The notes under the pieces were generated by a model that ran no database searches, was not told where the DNA came from, and was given only the letters and a program-made list of their open reading frames with translations. From contig CBDDLH010000015.1 of NCBI GenBank assembly GCA_965230565.1, positions 558,001-622,000 on the forward strand: DNA of 64,000 bases. The letters are read 5' to 3'. Both the position numbers and the translations under genes were made by a program. This DNA comes from BCD1 sp965230565 (GTDB lineage: Bacteria; Bacteroidota; Bacteroidia; Chitinophagales; Saprospiraceae). Every line of letters starts with the position of its first letter. The stretch's first letter is position 1. Positions 1-9,867 of the stretch are shown in pieces.

Positions 1-1263
1 GAACCCGGAACTTATACTGTAACCGTAACGGATATGAATGATTGTTCAGGTATAGCGACCACTTTGATTCAGGATAGTCCCTTGCCGGTACCGGAAATTT
101 TGGGTTCGCTTTCTTTTTGCACCGGCGGGTCAACCCAGCTTTCTTCTGATCAGGTGTACCCAATCTATTACTGGTCCAACGGAAGTAATGAATCCTCCAT
201 TACCGTGCAGGAAGAAGGCCTTTACAGCCTAACGGTTACAGACCAAAACGACTGTTCCGGATCAACAGAGGTAAACATAACAGAAGCCACTGAATTGTCT
301 CCGCAAATTACTGGTACTTTGGCGTTTTGCGAGGGAAGTAATACCACACTGGATGCGGGACCGGGATATGAAACTTATACATGGTCAAATGGGGTATCGG
401 CCCAATCTGTAATCGTTACAGAACCGGGAACTTATAGTGTATCGGTTACGGATGCCGGAGGTTGCAGCGGGATTCAGGAAGTATTGGTAACTGAACAACC
501 ACTGCCTGTTGTTACTATACTGGGATCCCTGACTTTTTGCCCGGGAGGATCTACAGAATTAGATGCAGGTTCCGGTTTTCAAAGCTACCTTTGGTCAAAT
601 GGAACTACCGGTCAGGTTACGGCAGTTGCTGCAGAGGGTGATTATTCTGTTACTGTTACAGACATAAATGGCTGCAGTAATTTTTCCGATGTTTTTGTAA
701 CAGAAAATGAAAACAGCAGCAACCTGTTCTTGTACCTTGGAGAAGATCAAACCATCCAACTTGGGGAGGAGGTCCACCTGGAAGCACTGCATAATCTGAA
801 TGAAAACGAAATTCTGCAATTCGTATGGACACCAGCTACAGGAATCAGCTGCGATTCTTGTTTCCACCAGAGTGTTGCTCCAACCCAAACAACGACCTAT
901 AGCGCCATCCTTACAGACACAAACGGTTGTACCACTTTTGATGAGATAACCATCATTGTAGAGAAAAACCGGGCCGTTTTTGTTCCGAATATTTATTCTC
1001 CCAACAACGACGGCTTTAATGATCAACTAATCATTTTCGCCGGTGGAGAAGTTGAATCTGTCCTTAACTGGCACATTTTCGACCGGTGGGGCGAACTTGT
1101 TTTCAAAGGAAGTAATTTCCCTCCCAATGCCCCTACTTATGGTTGGAATGGGAAATTCAGGGGAGTTCCCTGCAATTCAGGTGTATTCACCTGGGTGGCA
1201 GAAATTTCCTTTAAAGACGGAGAGATTGTTCTTTTTAAAGGGGATGTTACTTTGATCAGGTAA
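1..1263 (+). CDS. Ig-like repeat surface protein with gliding-motility/T9SS type B C-terminal domain (5' partial)
   Basis: The reading frame is open from base 1, so the start lies outside the window. What is seen is about 420 residues. At least three repeats of roughly 75-80 residues share the pattern 'G-S/T-L-x-F-C', a 'YxWSNG' strand and an ending 'Y-S-V-x-V-T-D-x-x-G-C-S'. They resemble the Ig/PKD-like repeats of Bacteroidota adhesins. The last ~95 residues, beginning 'FVPNIYSPNNDGFND', match the CHU_C / gliding-motility-associated C-terminal domain, a type B T9SS sorting signal. Inference: the protein is exported through the outer membrane and attached to the cell surface, probably as an adhesin or motility protein. 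Paired cysteines in every repeat suggest disulphides. The total length and any N-terminal enzymatic domain cannot be known here. Confidence 0.9.
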   Translation, partial: EPGTYTVTVTDMNDCSGIATTLIQDSPLPVPEILGSLSFCTGGSTQLSSDQVYPIYYWSNGSNESSITVQEEGLYSLTVTDQNDCSGSTEVNITEATELSPQITGTLAFCEGSNTTLDAGPGYETYTWSNGVSAQSVIVTEPGTYSVSVTDAGGCSGIQEVLVTEQPLPVVTILGSLTFCPGGSTELDAGSGFQSYLWSNGTTGQVTAVAAEGDYSVTVTDINGCSNFSDVFVTENENSSNLFLYLGEDQTIQLGEEVHLEALHNLNENEILQFVWTPATGISCDSCFHQSVAPTQTTTYSAILTDTNGCTTFDEITIIVEKNRAVFVPNIYSPNNDGFNDQLIIFAGGEVESVLNWHIFDRWGELVFKGSNFPPNAPTYGWNGKFRGVPCNSGVFTWVAEISFKDGEIVLFKGDVTLIR

Positions 1264-1369
1264 AGGTAATAACTAGTTTTTGGGGATGAGAACAGCATTA
1301 CAGGAATTTACTTTTTCACTACAGAGCTCAACCGAAACAATTTTGAACTAATTTTGTCCCTGCTTCTCT

Positions 1370-2873
1370 TTAGTTCCGATTAAGTGCTTTTTGAATTTTT
1401 TGCCAAATATCATTGACCAAATTATTAATATCAGGTGAAAGATTCAACCATAATACCAGGCTGCCATAAACTCCCCCAAGTATCAGTGATTTTATTAAAA
1501 TATTGACAATTGCGAAAGAGGTCATCGGAAGATAGGAGATCAGAAAATAACAACCAACTGCCAGCATAATCGCCCAGATTGTTTTTATTGAAAAGGGGTG
1601 CATTTTATATCGATACATCAAAAAACTAACCTTCAACACATTAAATATGATCAGGGAGATCATGGTCGCAATCGCGGCTCCGGTAATCGGATGAATCGGT
1701 ATAAGATAGAGATTCAAATTGATATTTACCACCGCTAGCACAACGATTGCATAAAAGTTGAATCTGAAGTATTTGGAATAGTTGATGACAAAATTGTTGA
1801 TACCGGCGAGTTGTGCGATCAATTTGGCCATAGCCGCATAAAATATGACATACTTACCTTCGAGCAATACATCTCCTTTGGGCAAAATAGAAAACAGATC
1901 ATCCACATTGAGCCAGATCAATAAAAAGAAAAATGCCCCGATTACAAACAAGTTAATCGAAGACCTGGTGTACAGATCCCGGATCTCTGCCAGGTTATTT
2001 TCTTTCCAGGCCTTGGAAACAATTGGTGCAGTTATATTAAAAAGCGCTCTCGAAGGTACATCAATGGTATTGGCGATAAACAAGGACATGGTATAAACTC
2101 CGGTGATGTACATGGTCTGAATACTGCCCACCATAAATACATCTATTTGAAACGCAAGCACTCCCCCCAGACTTCCCAGCAAACTGTAAATCCCAAAAAC
2201 TCTTATGCGCTTCCGAAGATCCTTTTCAGCCAGTATAGGGAAACTTAAACTTCACTTTAAATTGCCCCAAATGCCACAAATAAGCCGCCATCATCAAAAC
2301 AATGAGCAAATAGGAAACCATCAGTCCATTAACCATTGAAGCTTCATCCAGGATGTTCCAGACAAATAGCAAAATCAGCGCAGGCATGGCCAGTTTCAAA
2401 AAAAACTCATTGGCTAAAAAAGGAACGACCACCCGGTGAAAATTGGAGGTGTAAAATTTTAACAGCTGGATCAAGGCCAGCATCAAGACCAACGGAATAG
2501 CATAAGGCAGGTAATCCAGATACTTTTCTGCTTCTGCTTTTTGGCTGTAATAATCATAAATGACATCCCTGAAAATGAAAACCAACCCCAAAAAGATCAG
2601 AAAGCCTAACCCAATGATCAATAGACCCAGACCAAATAACCCATTATGCCCATTCTCCTCATTTTCAAATTCCGGGAAAAACCTAACCACAATACTTACC
2701 ACCCCCATACTCACAAAAGGCAAGGCCAAAGTAGCCGCGGCAATCACAAATCTCAACAACCCGATTTCATCCGGAGCCATGGGAAAAATAAACAACGTAC
2801 TGATAGCACCAATGGCTACACCAAAGTAATTGGCAAGACTCTGTTTAATGCTCTGTCGTTTGATTATTCCCAT
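1370..2873 (-). pseudogene. Polysaccharide flippase (MATE/MOP-type, Wzx-like), split by a frameshift
   Basis: Two minus-strand frames (2873-2226 and 2182-1370) together encode one multi-pass membrane protein of the polysaccharide-transporter flippase type. The N-terminal frame starts MGIIKRQSIKQSL and ends at a stop at 2226-2228. The other frame, read back without stops past 2182, gives FPILAEKDLRKRIRVFG leading into SLLGSLGG, which continues the protein naturally. Removing one base from the CCC run (+ strand GGG, 2238-2240) restores a continuous protein of about 500 residues, the usual length of this family. Such proteins move undecaprenyl-linked glycan units across the inner membrane. It is convergent with the adhesin gene. 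It may be a true pseudogene or a sequence error; the clean restoration favours error. Confidence 0.8.
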
Positions 2874-2910
2874 GGGGCAAAGCTAATATTTTTAGTCCAA
2901 TATTTTAATA

Positions 2911-3069
2911 GGCTAAGGCTGAGGCTAAGGCTAAGGAAACAGGATGATAGTTGGAGAAATTTTCACTTAAAACCCCGATCTCTATTGATTTCCAAATACT
3001 TAGAAAATAAAACAACTATTGACGGAACTCCTCCCTCAGCCTTAGCCTTTCCTTTTACCTCAACCTTAA
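2911..3069. repeat. Intergenic element with inverted hexamer-repeat ends
   Basis: The left end (2911-2936) is a tandem hexamer, GGCTAA/GGCTGA repeated four times. The right end (3034-3069) carries the reverse-complement motif (CCTCAG CCTTAG and degenerate units). About 95 bases lie between them. The arms could pair into a long stem-loop in the divergent gap between the flippase and the YfhO-like gene. No coding capacity is evident. Confidence 0.6.
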
Positions 3070-3095
3070 GACCTAGTTTTATTTTTAAATTTTCC

Positions 3096-3103
3096 TATAT
3101 TTG
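3096..3103 (+). promoter_or_regulatory. Candidate -7 element (TATATTTG)
   Basis: TATATTTG matches the Bacteroidota -7 consensus TAnnTTTG and lies 41 bases before the ATG of the YfhO-like gene. No clear TTG is found 19-21 bases upstream, so the call is tentative. Confidence 0.4.
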
Positions 3104-3144
3104 AGCCACCTGATTAAAAATTCATTTATAAACTTTCCTAACGC

Positions 3145-5643
3145 ATGAATTCCTTTCTCAAGAAGTCCTGGCCACATATCCTTGCCGCATTGATCTTTCT
3201 TGGCCTTACCGTAGCATATTTCACTCCTCAGATTGAGGGTAAAGTCATTATCCAGAGTGACATGATGCAATACAAAGGTATGTCCGAAGAAATCCGGAAT
3301 TACAAGAAAACGACCGGCGAGACCACTTTATGGACCAATGCCATGTTCGGCGGTATGCCTACCTATCAGATCAATACGGTCAATGCCGGGAATAATTTAT
3401 TCTACGTCACCCGACTGCTCAGATTGGGAATTCCCCGGCCAATTGGTCGATTCTTTACAGCTATGTTAGGGTTTTATATTCTGATGCTCTCCCTGGGCAC
3501 CAATTCAAGGATAAGCATTGCAGCGGCCATAGGTTACGGATTCATGACTAACAACCTGGTATTATTCGAAGCCGGGCATATCAGTAAATTACAGGTACTT
3601 AGTTTTATACCCTTATTAGCTGCCGGAGTCATTCTTGTCTTTAAAAGAAAATACCTGTCAGGAGGAGCGCTATTTGCCCTGGGATCAGGACTGGTGCTTT
3701 ACCACAACCACCCGCAAATGGCCTATTATTTATTCCTGACGCTCGTCATTTACGGCATAGCTCAGTTCATTTATGATTTGAGGAAAGGAGAATTACCCGG
3801 GTTTTTCAAATCCGTTGGGGTTTTACTTATCGGTGGACTGATAGCCTTGGGTGCCTCATTTTCCAACTTATGGGTGACCATGGAATATGCGGAAGATACC
3901 ATGCGTGGAAAACCCATTCTGGAAATTCCTGACGACGGCACTCCAAAATCCAGTAGTGAAACGGAAGGTCTTGACTGGGAATATGCGATGGGCTGGAGTA
4001 ACGGTACCCTCGATTGTTTTGCTTCCTTCATTCCCGGCCTTGTCGGCGGTGGATCACAGGAGCCCGTTAAGGCTTCCTCGGCTACCTTCAAATCTCTTAG
4101 AGGTCAGGGGTACAATGTCAGAGAACCATTCACAGCTCCTCTATACTGGGGTAAACTTCCATTCACGAGTGGCCCTGCCTATCTGGGAGCGGTAATGGTA
4201 TTATTATTCCTGATGGGCATGATCCTGATCAAAGGACCTATGAAATGGTGGCTGGTATTGGGAACTTTATTGACTTTCATGTTATCCATGGGTAAAAACC
4301 TGGAAGGGTTCAATCACTTCCTGTTTGATTATTTTCCGCTCTTCAATAAGTTTAGAACACCGAATTCGGTATTGAGTATTACCTCTATGCTCGTTCCGAT
4401 TCTGGCCTTTCTGACCGTCGATCATGTGCTGAAAGGCAAATCTTCTAAAAAAGAAATTCTGAACAGTTTATACATAGCCGTCGGTATAGGGGCTGCCATT
4501 TGTTTATACTTCTTACTGGCAGGTGCTAACATGTATGATTTTGCTCACCCTTCAGATGCATCCCGTGCCCCGTTTGATCCACAGGCATTGGCCAAGGATC
4601 GGGCAGCACTCATGCAATCAGACAGCCTTCGCACCCTGATTATTGTGCTGTTATCAGGTGGATTAATCTGGGCTTTTGTACAAAACAAAATTAAAGAACT
4701 GGTACTCATAGCCGGTCTGGGAGTTATTGTACTTTTTGACTTCTGGACGGTTGGAAAAAGATACCTGAACGAACAGGACTTCGTTAAAAAATCCAGATAC
4801 GAAGCCAACTTTACTCCTCGTCCTGCCGATACTCAGATACTTCAGGACACAGATCCTAACTTCAGGGTTTATGATGCTTCTGAACCTACTTTCAAGTCTA
4901 CAAAGGCTTCTTTCTTCCATAAATCAATCGGGGGGTATCATGCAGCTAAACTTCAACGTTTCCAGGACCTTATCGATCACCATATTTCCAAAGGAAATCA
5001 GAAAGTCCTCGACATGCTGAACACCAAGTATTTCATCCTTCCCGGACAACCACAAGGGTCCCCTGCTCAGGCACAACAAAACCCCGGAGCTCTGGGTAAC
5101 GCCTGGTTTGTCAGCAGTATCCAGATGGTGCCGAATGCCAATGCTGAGATCGATGCCCTGGAAGGGTTTGACCCAAAAGAAGTGGCTGTTGTGCATGAAG
5201 AGTATTCGGATTACGTAAGTGGGCTTAGCCCGGTCAAAAACGGAAACATTGTCCTGACAGAATACAAGCCGAACCAATTAACTTATCAGAGTAATACAAC
5301 AAGCGAGCAGTTTGCGGTATTCTCGGAGATATGGTACGGCCCCGATAAAGGATGGAACGTGACTATCGACGGAGAACCTGTTGAATATGTGCGTACCAAT
5401 TACGCTTTACGAGGTTTGAAGGTACCGGCCGGTGAACACACCATTGTATTCAGCTTTGATCCGCGCTCTTACAAAGTCGGAAGGGTTGTTTCCTTTATTT
5501 TCTCTTCCCTGATTATTCTGTCCATACTTTTCATTGGTTATCAAAACAGAGAAAAATGGCTTGCCAAGGAGGAAGCTCCGGCTCCTGCAAAAGCGACACC
5601 AAAGCCAAAAGGTAAACCAAAGAAAGGTAAAGGCAAGAAATAA
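3145..5643 (+). CDS. YfhO-family polytopic membrane protein
   Basis: A protein of 832 residues. It starts with a short basic stretch and a hydrophobic segment (about residues 10-28), followed by many predicted membrane helices up to about residue 540, then a ~200-residue soluble region and a final helix (about 780-800). The extreme C-terminus is Lys/Pro/Ala-rich. The N-terminal extracytoplasmic loop with 'SDMMQYKGM' and 'WTNAMFGGMPTYQ' is typical of YfhO (PF09586) proteins. In Gram-positives these act in glycosylation of lipoteichoic acid or surface polymers; in Bacteroidota the role is unproven, though a lipid-linked sugar transferase is a reasonable inference. It is monocistronic, with a candidate promoter upstream and a strong terminator immediately downstream. 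Confidence 0.85.
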   Translation: MNSFLKKSWPHILAALIFLGLTVAYFTPQIEGKVIIQSDMMQYKGMSEEIRNYKKTTGETTLWTNAMFGGMPTYQINTVNAGNNLFYVTRLLRLGIPRPIGRFFTAMLGFYILMLSLGTNSRISIAAAIGYGFMTNNLVLFEAGHISKLQVLSFIPLLAAGVILVFKRKYLSGGALFALGSGLVLYHNHPQMAYYLFLTLVIYGIAQFIYDLRKGELPGFFKSVGVLLIGGLIALGASFSNLWVTMEYAEDTMRGKPILEIPDDGTPKSSSETEGLDWEYAMGWSNGTLDCFASFIPGLVGGGSQEPVKASSATFKSLRGQGYNVREPFTAPLYWGKLPFTSGPAYLGAVMVLLFLMGMILIKGPMKWWLVLGTLLTFMLSMGKNLEGFNHFLFDYFPLFNKFRTPNSVLSITSMLVPILAFLTVDHVLKGKSSKKEILNSLYIAVGIGAAICLYFLLAGANMYDFAHPSDASRAPFDPQALAKDRAALMQSDSLRTLIIVLLSGGLIWAFVQNKIKELVLIAGLGVIVLFDFWTVGKRYLNEQDFVKKSRYEANFTPRPADTQILQDTDPNFRVYDASEPTFKSTKASFFHKSIGGYHAAKLQRFQDLIDHHISKGNQKVLDMLNTKYFILPGQPQGSPAQAQQNPGALGNAWFVSSIQMVPNANAEIDALEGFDPKEVAVVHEEYSDYVSGLSPVKNGNIVLTEYKPNQLTYQSNTTSEQFAVFSEIWYGPDKGWNVTIDGEPVEYVRTNYALRGLKVPAGEHTIVFSFDPRSYKVGRVVSFIFSSLIILSILFIGYQNREKWLAKEEAPAPAKATPKPKGKPKKGKGKK

Positions 5644-5666
5644 TTTCGAAATACTGTTATAAATTC

Positions 5667-5710
5667 AAACACCCCCTTTTTTCTGATACAAAGAAGGGGG
5701 GTGTTTTTTT
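5667..5710 (+). terminator. Rho-independent terminator after the YfhO-like gene
   Basis: An inverted repeat with arms AAACACCCCC and GGGGGGTGTTT plus adjoining T/A pairs, closed by a short loop, is followed by seven T residues. It begins 24 bases after the stop codon. Confidence 0.85.
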
Positions 5711-5931
5711 GTCGAATGAATTCCACCTGTTCAGAAAACCGTTCCAATGGATTGAAAAACAACAAATCGATTAGGATCACTGAGCAATGAGCACCGTGAA
5801 TTGAACGGTGAGCCATTCTTCGCTTACCAGAACCCAGCTTGAAAATCACCTCCTCTCATTTTAGCTCACGATCACGAAGTGCTCAATGATCTAAAATGGC
5901 ATTCTTTTTTTTCGCTTACTCTGATTCTGTT

Positions 5932-7248
5932 TTATGCTGAAATTTCATCCAAAAAACAGGAAATCTGTCCCGTCAATTTCCGGATAGAGTATTGACTTAT
6001 ATCCCCACTCAGCGGTTTTTTTATCGAACCATTAACATAGGCCTCATAATATTCATGGATTGTTTTCTTGATAACTTCATGATCGAAATATTCCACTGTC
6101 ACTCCACTTTCACTTTCCCCTACGATTCCGGCAACGTCACTATCAACAGGCCCCATAACCAAAATCGGACGGCGGGCGGCCAGGTATTCAAATAGTTTTC
6201 CGGGAATCCTGCCTTTGGCATTATCCTGTTGATTGAGCAATAACAATAATAGATTACAGCTGCAAGTCATTTGAAGAGCCTCTTCCCTTGATACCGACCC
6301 CACCAGATTGACTACTTTTTCAATTCCTGCAGCTTTATAGGTTTCAACGACACTATAATCAACCTGGCCAACCAGTTTCAACTCCACATGATTTTCAAAT
6401 TCAGGTATCTCACTCATCAATTCGGCGATAGCCTGAAACAAAACTTCCGGATTCCTGTCATAGCCCATGATCCCGAGGTGTGTGATGGTAAATTTCTCGT
6501 CCGGTGTCACTTGCCGGTGTTCAAAATCTTCCGGATCAAAACCCCAGGGAATTACAGAAATGTTCTCGGCTCCGAGGACCTGAAGATCTTCCTTCCATGT
6601 CGGGCTGACAATCGTAATCTTATCTGCAGCATGAAAAGCCTGCTGTTCGAGACGTCTGTGTTTACGGTCTCCCCATTTGGTCAACCTCAATAACTGGTAA
6701 TAGTCCACCTGGGTCCAGGGATCCTGAAAGTCAGCAAGCCAGGGGATACCGGTTTTTTGCTTGATAATGGTTGCAATCCGCGTATTACTATGTGGCGGGC
6801 CGTCAGAAAAAATAGCATCAACCGGATTATCTTTTAAATAGTCGAGCAGAAATTTCACGGAAGGTCGAATCCACCATGCACGTGCATCCGGAATAAAAAA
6901 GTTACTCCGAACCCAGACAGATAATTTGTGCATGAAACTCATCCTGGTGTCCTTCACATAAAAGACATTATTCACGTTAGCGTCCTTCTTCTGCCCGGTA
7001 ATAAATTTATAAATGTGATAGGGTTCCCAGATCTTTTGCTTCAGAATGGTGATACCCTCCGGAATATCTTTATCGTTGCTGTTATCAATAGATGGGTAAT
7101 GAGCATCTTCCGCAGTGAACACTACCGGTTCCCAACCAAAGTCTCTCAGGTATTTCGCTATCTTTAAACACCTCAGCACTCCTATACCTCCACAAGGTGG
7201 CCAGTAATACGATATGATGAGTACCTTTTTGCGCTGGTCCTTTTGCAT
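5932..7248 (-). CDS. Family 4-type glycosyltransferase
   Basis: A 438-residue protein of the GT-B glycosyltransferase type. The N-terminus (KVLIISYYWPPCGGIGVLR) is the glycine-rich donor/acceptor loop seen at the start of GT4-type enzymes. The C-terminal half has the nucleotide-sugar-binding region with 'RIPGKLFEYLAARRPILVMGP', the usual E(x7)E-type area. There is no signal peptide; a cytoplasmic or membrane-associated enzyme is expected. It is the last gene of a minus-strand surface-glycan operon, 10 bases after the preceding (frameshifted) gene. Sugar donor and linkage cannot be read from the sequence. The ATG at 7246-7248 is the only good start. Confidence 0.85.
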   Translation of the reverse strand: MQKDQRKKVLIISYYWPPCGGIGVLRCLKIAKYLRDFGWEPVVFTAEDAHYPSIDNSNDKDIPEGITILKQKIWEPYHIYKFITGQKKDANVNNVFYVKDTRMSFMHKLSVWVRSNFFIPDARAWWIRPSVKFLLDYLKDNPVDAIFSDGPPHSNTRIATIIKQKTGIPWLADFQDPWTQVDYYQLLRLTKWGDRKHRRLEQQAFHAADKITIVSPTWKEDLQVLGAENISVIPWGFDPEDFEHRQVTPDEKFTITHLGIMGYDRNPEVLFQAIAELMSEIPEFENHVELKLVGQVDYSVVETYKAAGIEKVVNLVGSVSREEALQMTCSCNLLLLLLNQQDNAKGRIPGKLFEYLAARRPILVMGPVDSDVAGIVGESESGVTVEYFDHEVIKKTIHEYYEAYVNGSIKKPLSGDISQYSIRKLTGQISCFLDEISA

Positions 7249-7258
7249 TTTACCCTCT

Positions 7259-8763
7259 TTATTGTTTAAGAACGTTTTCCTGTTTCAATTTTCCAATATC
7301 GGAAAGCTTCAAGCCTCTGTCCCATACCAGTTTATTCATTTTTATCCATTTCGGAATATTGCCAAGGTATTTGAACAGATACGCAAATGTATCCGGATAA
7401 AACCGTTTCATCTCCATCCCTTTGTAGGTACTGTTGAATTTACCATTCCATTGGAATTTTTCCAGTTTCTTCCCGCGGGAGCTCACATAATAAGCATATT
7501 TATAGGTCCGCTCCCGTTTTTTGGGCGGCAGATCCTTTTCGGTAATCAGTTTGGTCAGTTCCTCAAATGTCTCAGGAACATAAACACAATCGAGCCCCAT
7601 GTAGAAAGACTTTCCGTAAAGGATGGATGGTTTTTCCCAGAAAGTAGCCTCAACAAGCGTACTGGATCCAAACCCGACCGTTTTGTCTGCTGCTCTCATC
7701 AAGGGCGTAAGTGTCGACCTGATCAAAGGCGGGAATAACCGTAAGATTGGGATAATCCATCTCTTCTATACCCCGGGTTTGCATATTGGATACCTTTCCA
7801 AGATTAGGGTGAATGCGCAAGTAGAAATGAATATCGGGATTATCGACAAAATGCTCCACCAGTTGTTTGATGGCATCATTCTGGTGATAGTACAATGTAT
7901 TTTGCCATTCGCGGATGGCCTTAAACTCATCCTCTGATGAATTGAAAATGGCGATATTGATCTTGTCCCTGTCAAAATTTTCCGGCAGACGGCCTTTTTC
8001 CATCTTATCCAGATACGACTTATCATTTTTATGTGTTCCCTGAATCTTTGTCATAAAACCAGGCCTCCGCTGTTTCCACCCTTTCTTTTTCGTCAGCATT
8101 TTCCCAGTAATAATCGATATTCATCTGCCTGGTCTTGATACTGTGGGGAAGGCAGTTGTCGTAAATCTCATAAGTGAGATAAGTGGCTCCTTTTTCAAAG
8201 GTGCGGAATGGAATTCCTTTTTGTTCCGCAAGTTCAATCAACGCATGAGTTTCTGCGAATCTGCCATTAAAAAGGTATATGTAATCGGGTTTAAAGCGTT
8301 CTACGAAATGCTCAAAATTCAAAAACACATTGATGGCACTGCGAAGTTGTTGCTCAATTAGTGCCCCAAACGTATGGCTGCTCACATCGTAATCCCGCTG
8401 AACAGAAATAATGGACGAGGCAACTCCTAACCCGAGATTCGCACTTTTATAGTTAAATTCAAAAAGATCATTGAGCGTTTCAAAAAATGGAGATTTGAAA
8501 TTCAACGCTTCATCATACCATTTCATACGGTAAATTCTATTCGCATCAAATCCGATCTTCCTGTAAAATACATCACTTCTGGCTTCGCAAATCGCACAAC
8601 CGGGCAGATTATATGCCGGATTGAAATAGCAACCATTTACCTTACTGTTACATTTCACAATATCCACTTCATGCCCTTCCGCCTTCAAAGCTTCCAGTAT
8701 CTCCAGCTCTATACCGAGATGGGGCACACTCAATCCCTGATTTGAAAATAATAATACTCGCAT
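7259..8763 (-). pseudogene. Capsule/surface-polysaccharide biosynthesis-type protein, broken by two frameshifts
   Basis: Three consecutive minus-strand frames form one protein. Frame 1 (8763-8029) starts MRVLLFSNQGLSVPHLG and ends FYDKDSGNT. Frame 2 continues as KIQGTHKND and runs to about 7700. Frame 3 continues as LMRAADKTVGFGSSTLVEA and ends at 7259. One extra A in the AAA at 8047-8049 and one extra C in the CCC at 7703-7705 (complement of + strand GGG) explain both breaks; correction gives about 500 residues. The middle part 'FYLRIHPNLG' and the 'GFGSSTLVEATFWEKPSI' region resemble CDP-glycerol/capsule polysaccharide transferases, in which a GSS-type loop binds the donor. A cluster of cysteines occupies residues 40-60. 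Exact function unknown; the operon context supports surface-glycan assembly. Confidence 0.7.
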
Positions 8764-8781
8764 TTCCTGATCTTTTTGTCG

Positions 8782-9801
8782 CTATGACTTTGCCTCCAGT
8801 TCTTCAAGACAAAGGTCCCAGATAAGTTTTGCACTGTTTCTACCAACCAGATTTTTGGTATTGAGGTGCATTTCCATCAATGACCTTCTTTCGTAGTAAA
8901 AATGTTCAATGGATTTATTTACCTGGATCATACTTTTTTCATCAGCTATCGGCCCTTCGTAGACACAAACGTTGTTGTCGATTAGTTCCTGGATCAAATA
9001 TTGCTTGGAAGGATCATGCAGAAAGTTGATGGTTGGCAATCCAGCATAGGCAGCTTCATAAGTGGTAATTCCACCGGGTAAAATAGCCAGAATACAATTC
9101 CGGAGAATATGCCACATGCTGCGGTTGGTCTTGGCCAGGATTATCTCGTGGTCACTATCCGTTTTGATAGCTTTTATCAGATTATCATATGAATGTCGGT
9201 AACCTTCTCCAAGCATTACCCAAAAGGTGGCCGGCACCTTACAGTTTTTAAGCGAATGCAAAAAATCCAGCGTTCTGTTGGCAGCATCTCCCCCACCCAT
9301 ACTTATCGCAATGGGAAACTGGTCAAGGTCCAGGTTATCCTCATAAATGGAGGTCTTGATCTTTTTACAATCCTCCTGGATAATGGTATACTTCAGTCCT
9401 GCATAAATCTTTTTCGGCTGGTCGCTCTCTGGCAGGTTATGGTTTTTAGTTCTGTTGAACAACAGATCCACCCGGGACATTTGGTTGAAAATTGGCGACA
9501 AACTAATGGTCAAACGCGATACCTCCTGAAGCCGATGGAAAAAATCATCTGAGGCGACCATCATATCTATAAAGCACAGGTCATAAGTACCGTTAAGACT
9601 AACATTTTGTTCATCCTCATAGATCTCCGGCAAATATTTCACCCTTGTCAGCAATCGACTCACGAGTGGTTCTCCCACCACTTTGAAAGAGATGGTCAAA
9701 TTGGGAAACATCTCAATGAACTGGTTCGCCAGTGAACGACTTCTAATGAGATGACCTAGTCCTATCTTCGTCGATGCCTTACAAACAAAAAGTATATTCA
9801 T
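8782..9801 (-). CDS. PseG-like UDP-sugar hydrolase/glycosyltransferase-fold protein
   Basis: 339 residues. The N-terminal 'KIGLGHLIRSRSLA' corresponds to the G-x-G-H-x-x-R motif of PseG (UDP-2,4-diacetamido-trideoxy-altropyranose hydrolase) and of MurG-type folds. Further on, 'FIDMM', 'ISMGGGDAANRTL' and 'ILPGGITTYEAAYAGLPTI' match the conserved nucleotide-binding half. In PseG this enzyme removes UDP in pseudaminic acid synthesis. Here it sits between a NeuB-like synthase and glycosyltransferases, so a nonulosonic-acid-type role is plausible, although the earlier pathway enzymes (PseB/C/H or NeuC) are not in the window. It could instead be a glycosyltransferase of related fold. Confidence 0.75.
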   Translation of the reverse strand: MNILFVCKASTKIGLGHLIRSRSLANQFIEMFPNLTISFKVVGEPLVSRLLTRVKYLPEIYEDEQNVSLNGTYDLCFIDMMVASDDFFHRLQEVSRLTISLSPIFNQMSRVDLLFNRTKNHNLPESDQPKKIYAGLKYTIIQEDCKKIKTSIYEDNLDLDQFPIAISMGGGDAANRTLDFLHSLKNCKVPATFWVMLGEGYRHSYDNLIKAIKTDSDHEIILAKTNRSMWHILRNCILAILPGGITTYEAAYAGLPTINFLHDPSKQYLIQELIDNNVCVYEGPIADEKSMIQVNKSIEHFYYERRSLMEMHLNTKNLVGRNSAKLIWDLCLEELEAKS

Positions 9802-9867
9802 TATTGGACCTATTTACGCTAAACCCTCTTTTCTTGCAAAAAGGTAAACAGCATTATGCTTGCCGGA

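Noticed and set aside
39..1263. The Ig-like repeats as a DNA-level tandem repeat element
   Set aside because: Similarity is at protein level in a single open frame; the DNA units differ and belong to a coding sequence.
2226..2243. Programmed ribosomal frameshift in the flippase
   Set aside because: No slippery heptamer with a downstream structure, and the same +1-in-a-triplet pattern recurs in unrelated genes.
5780..5900. Weak inverted repeats after the glycosyltransferase operon as a terminator
   Set aside because: Arms are short or mismatched with no T-run; not enough to annotate.
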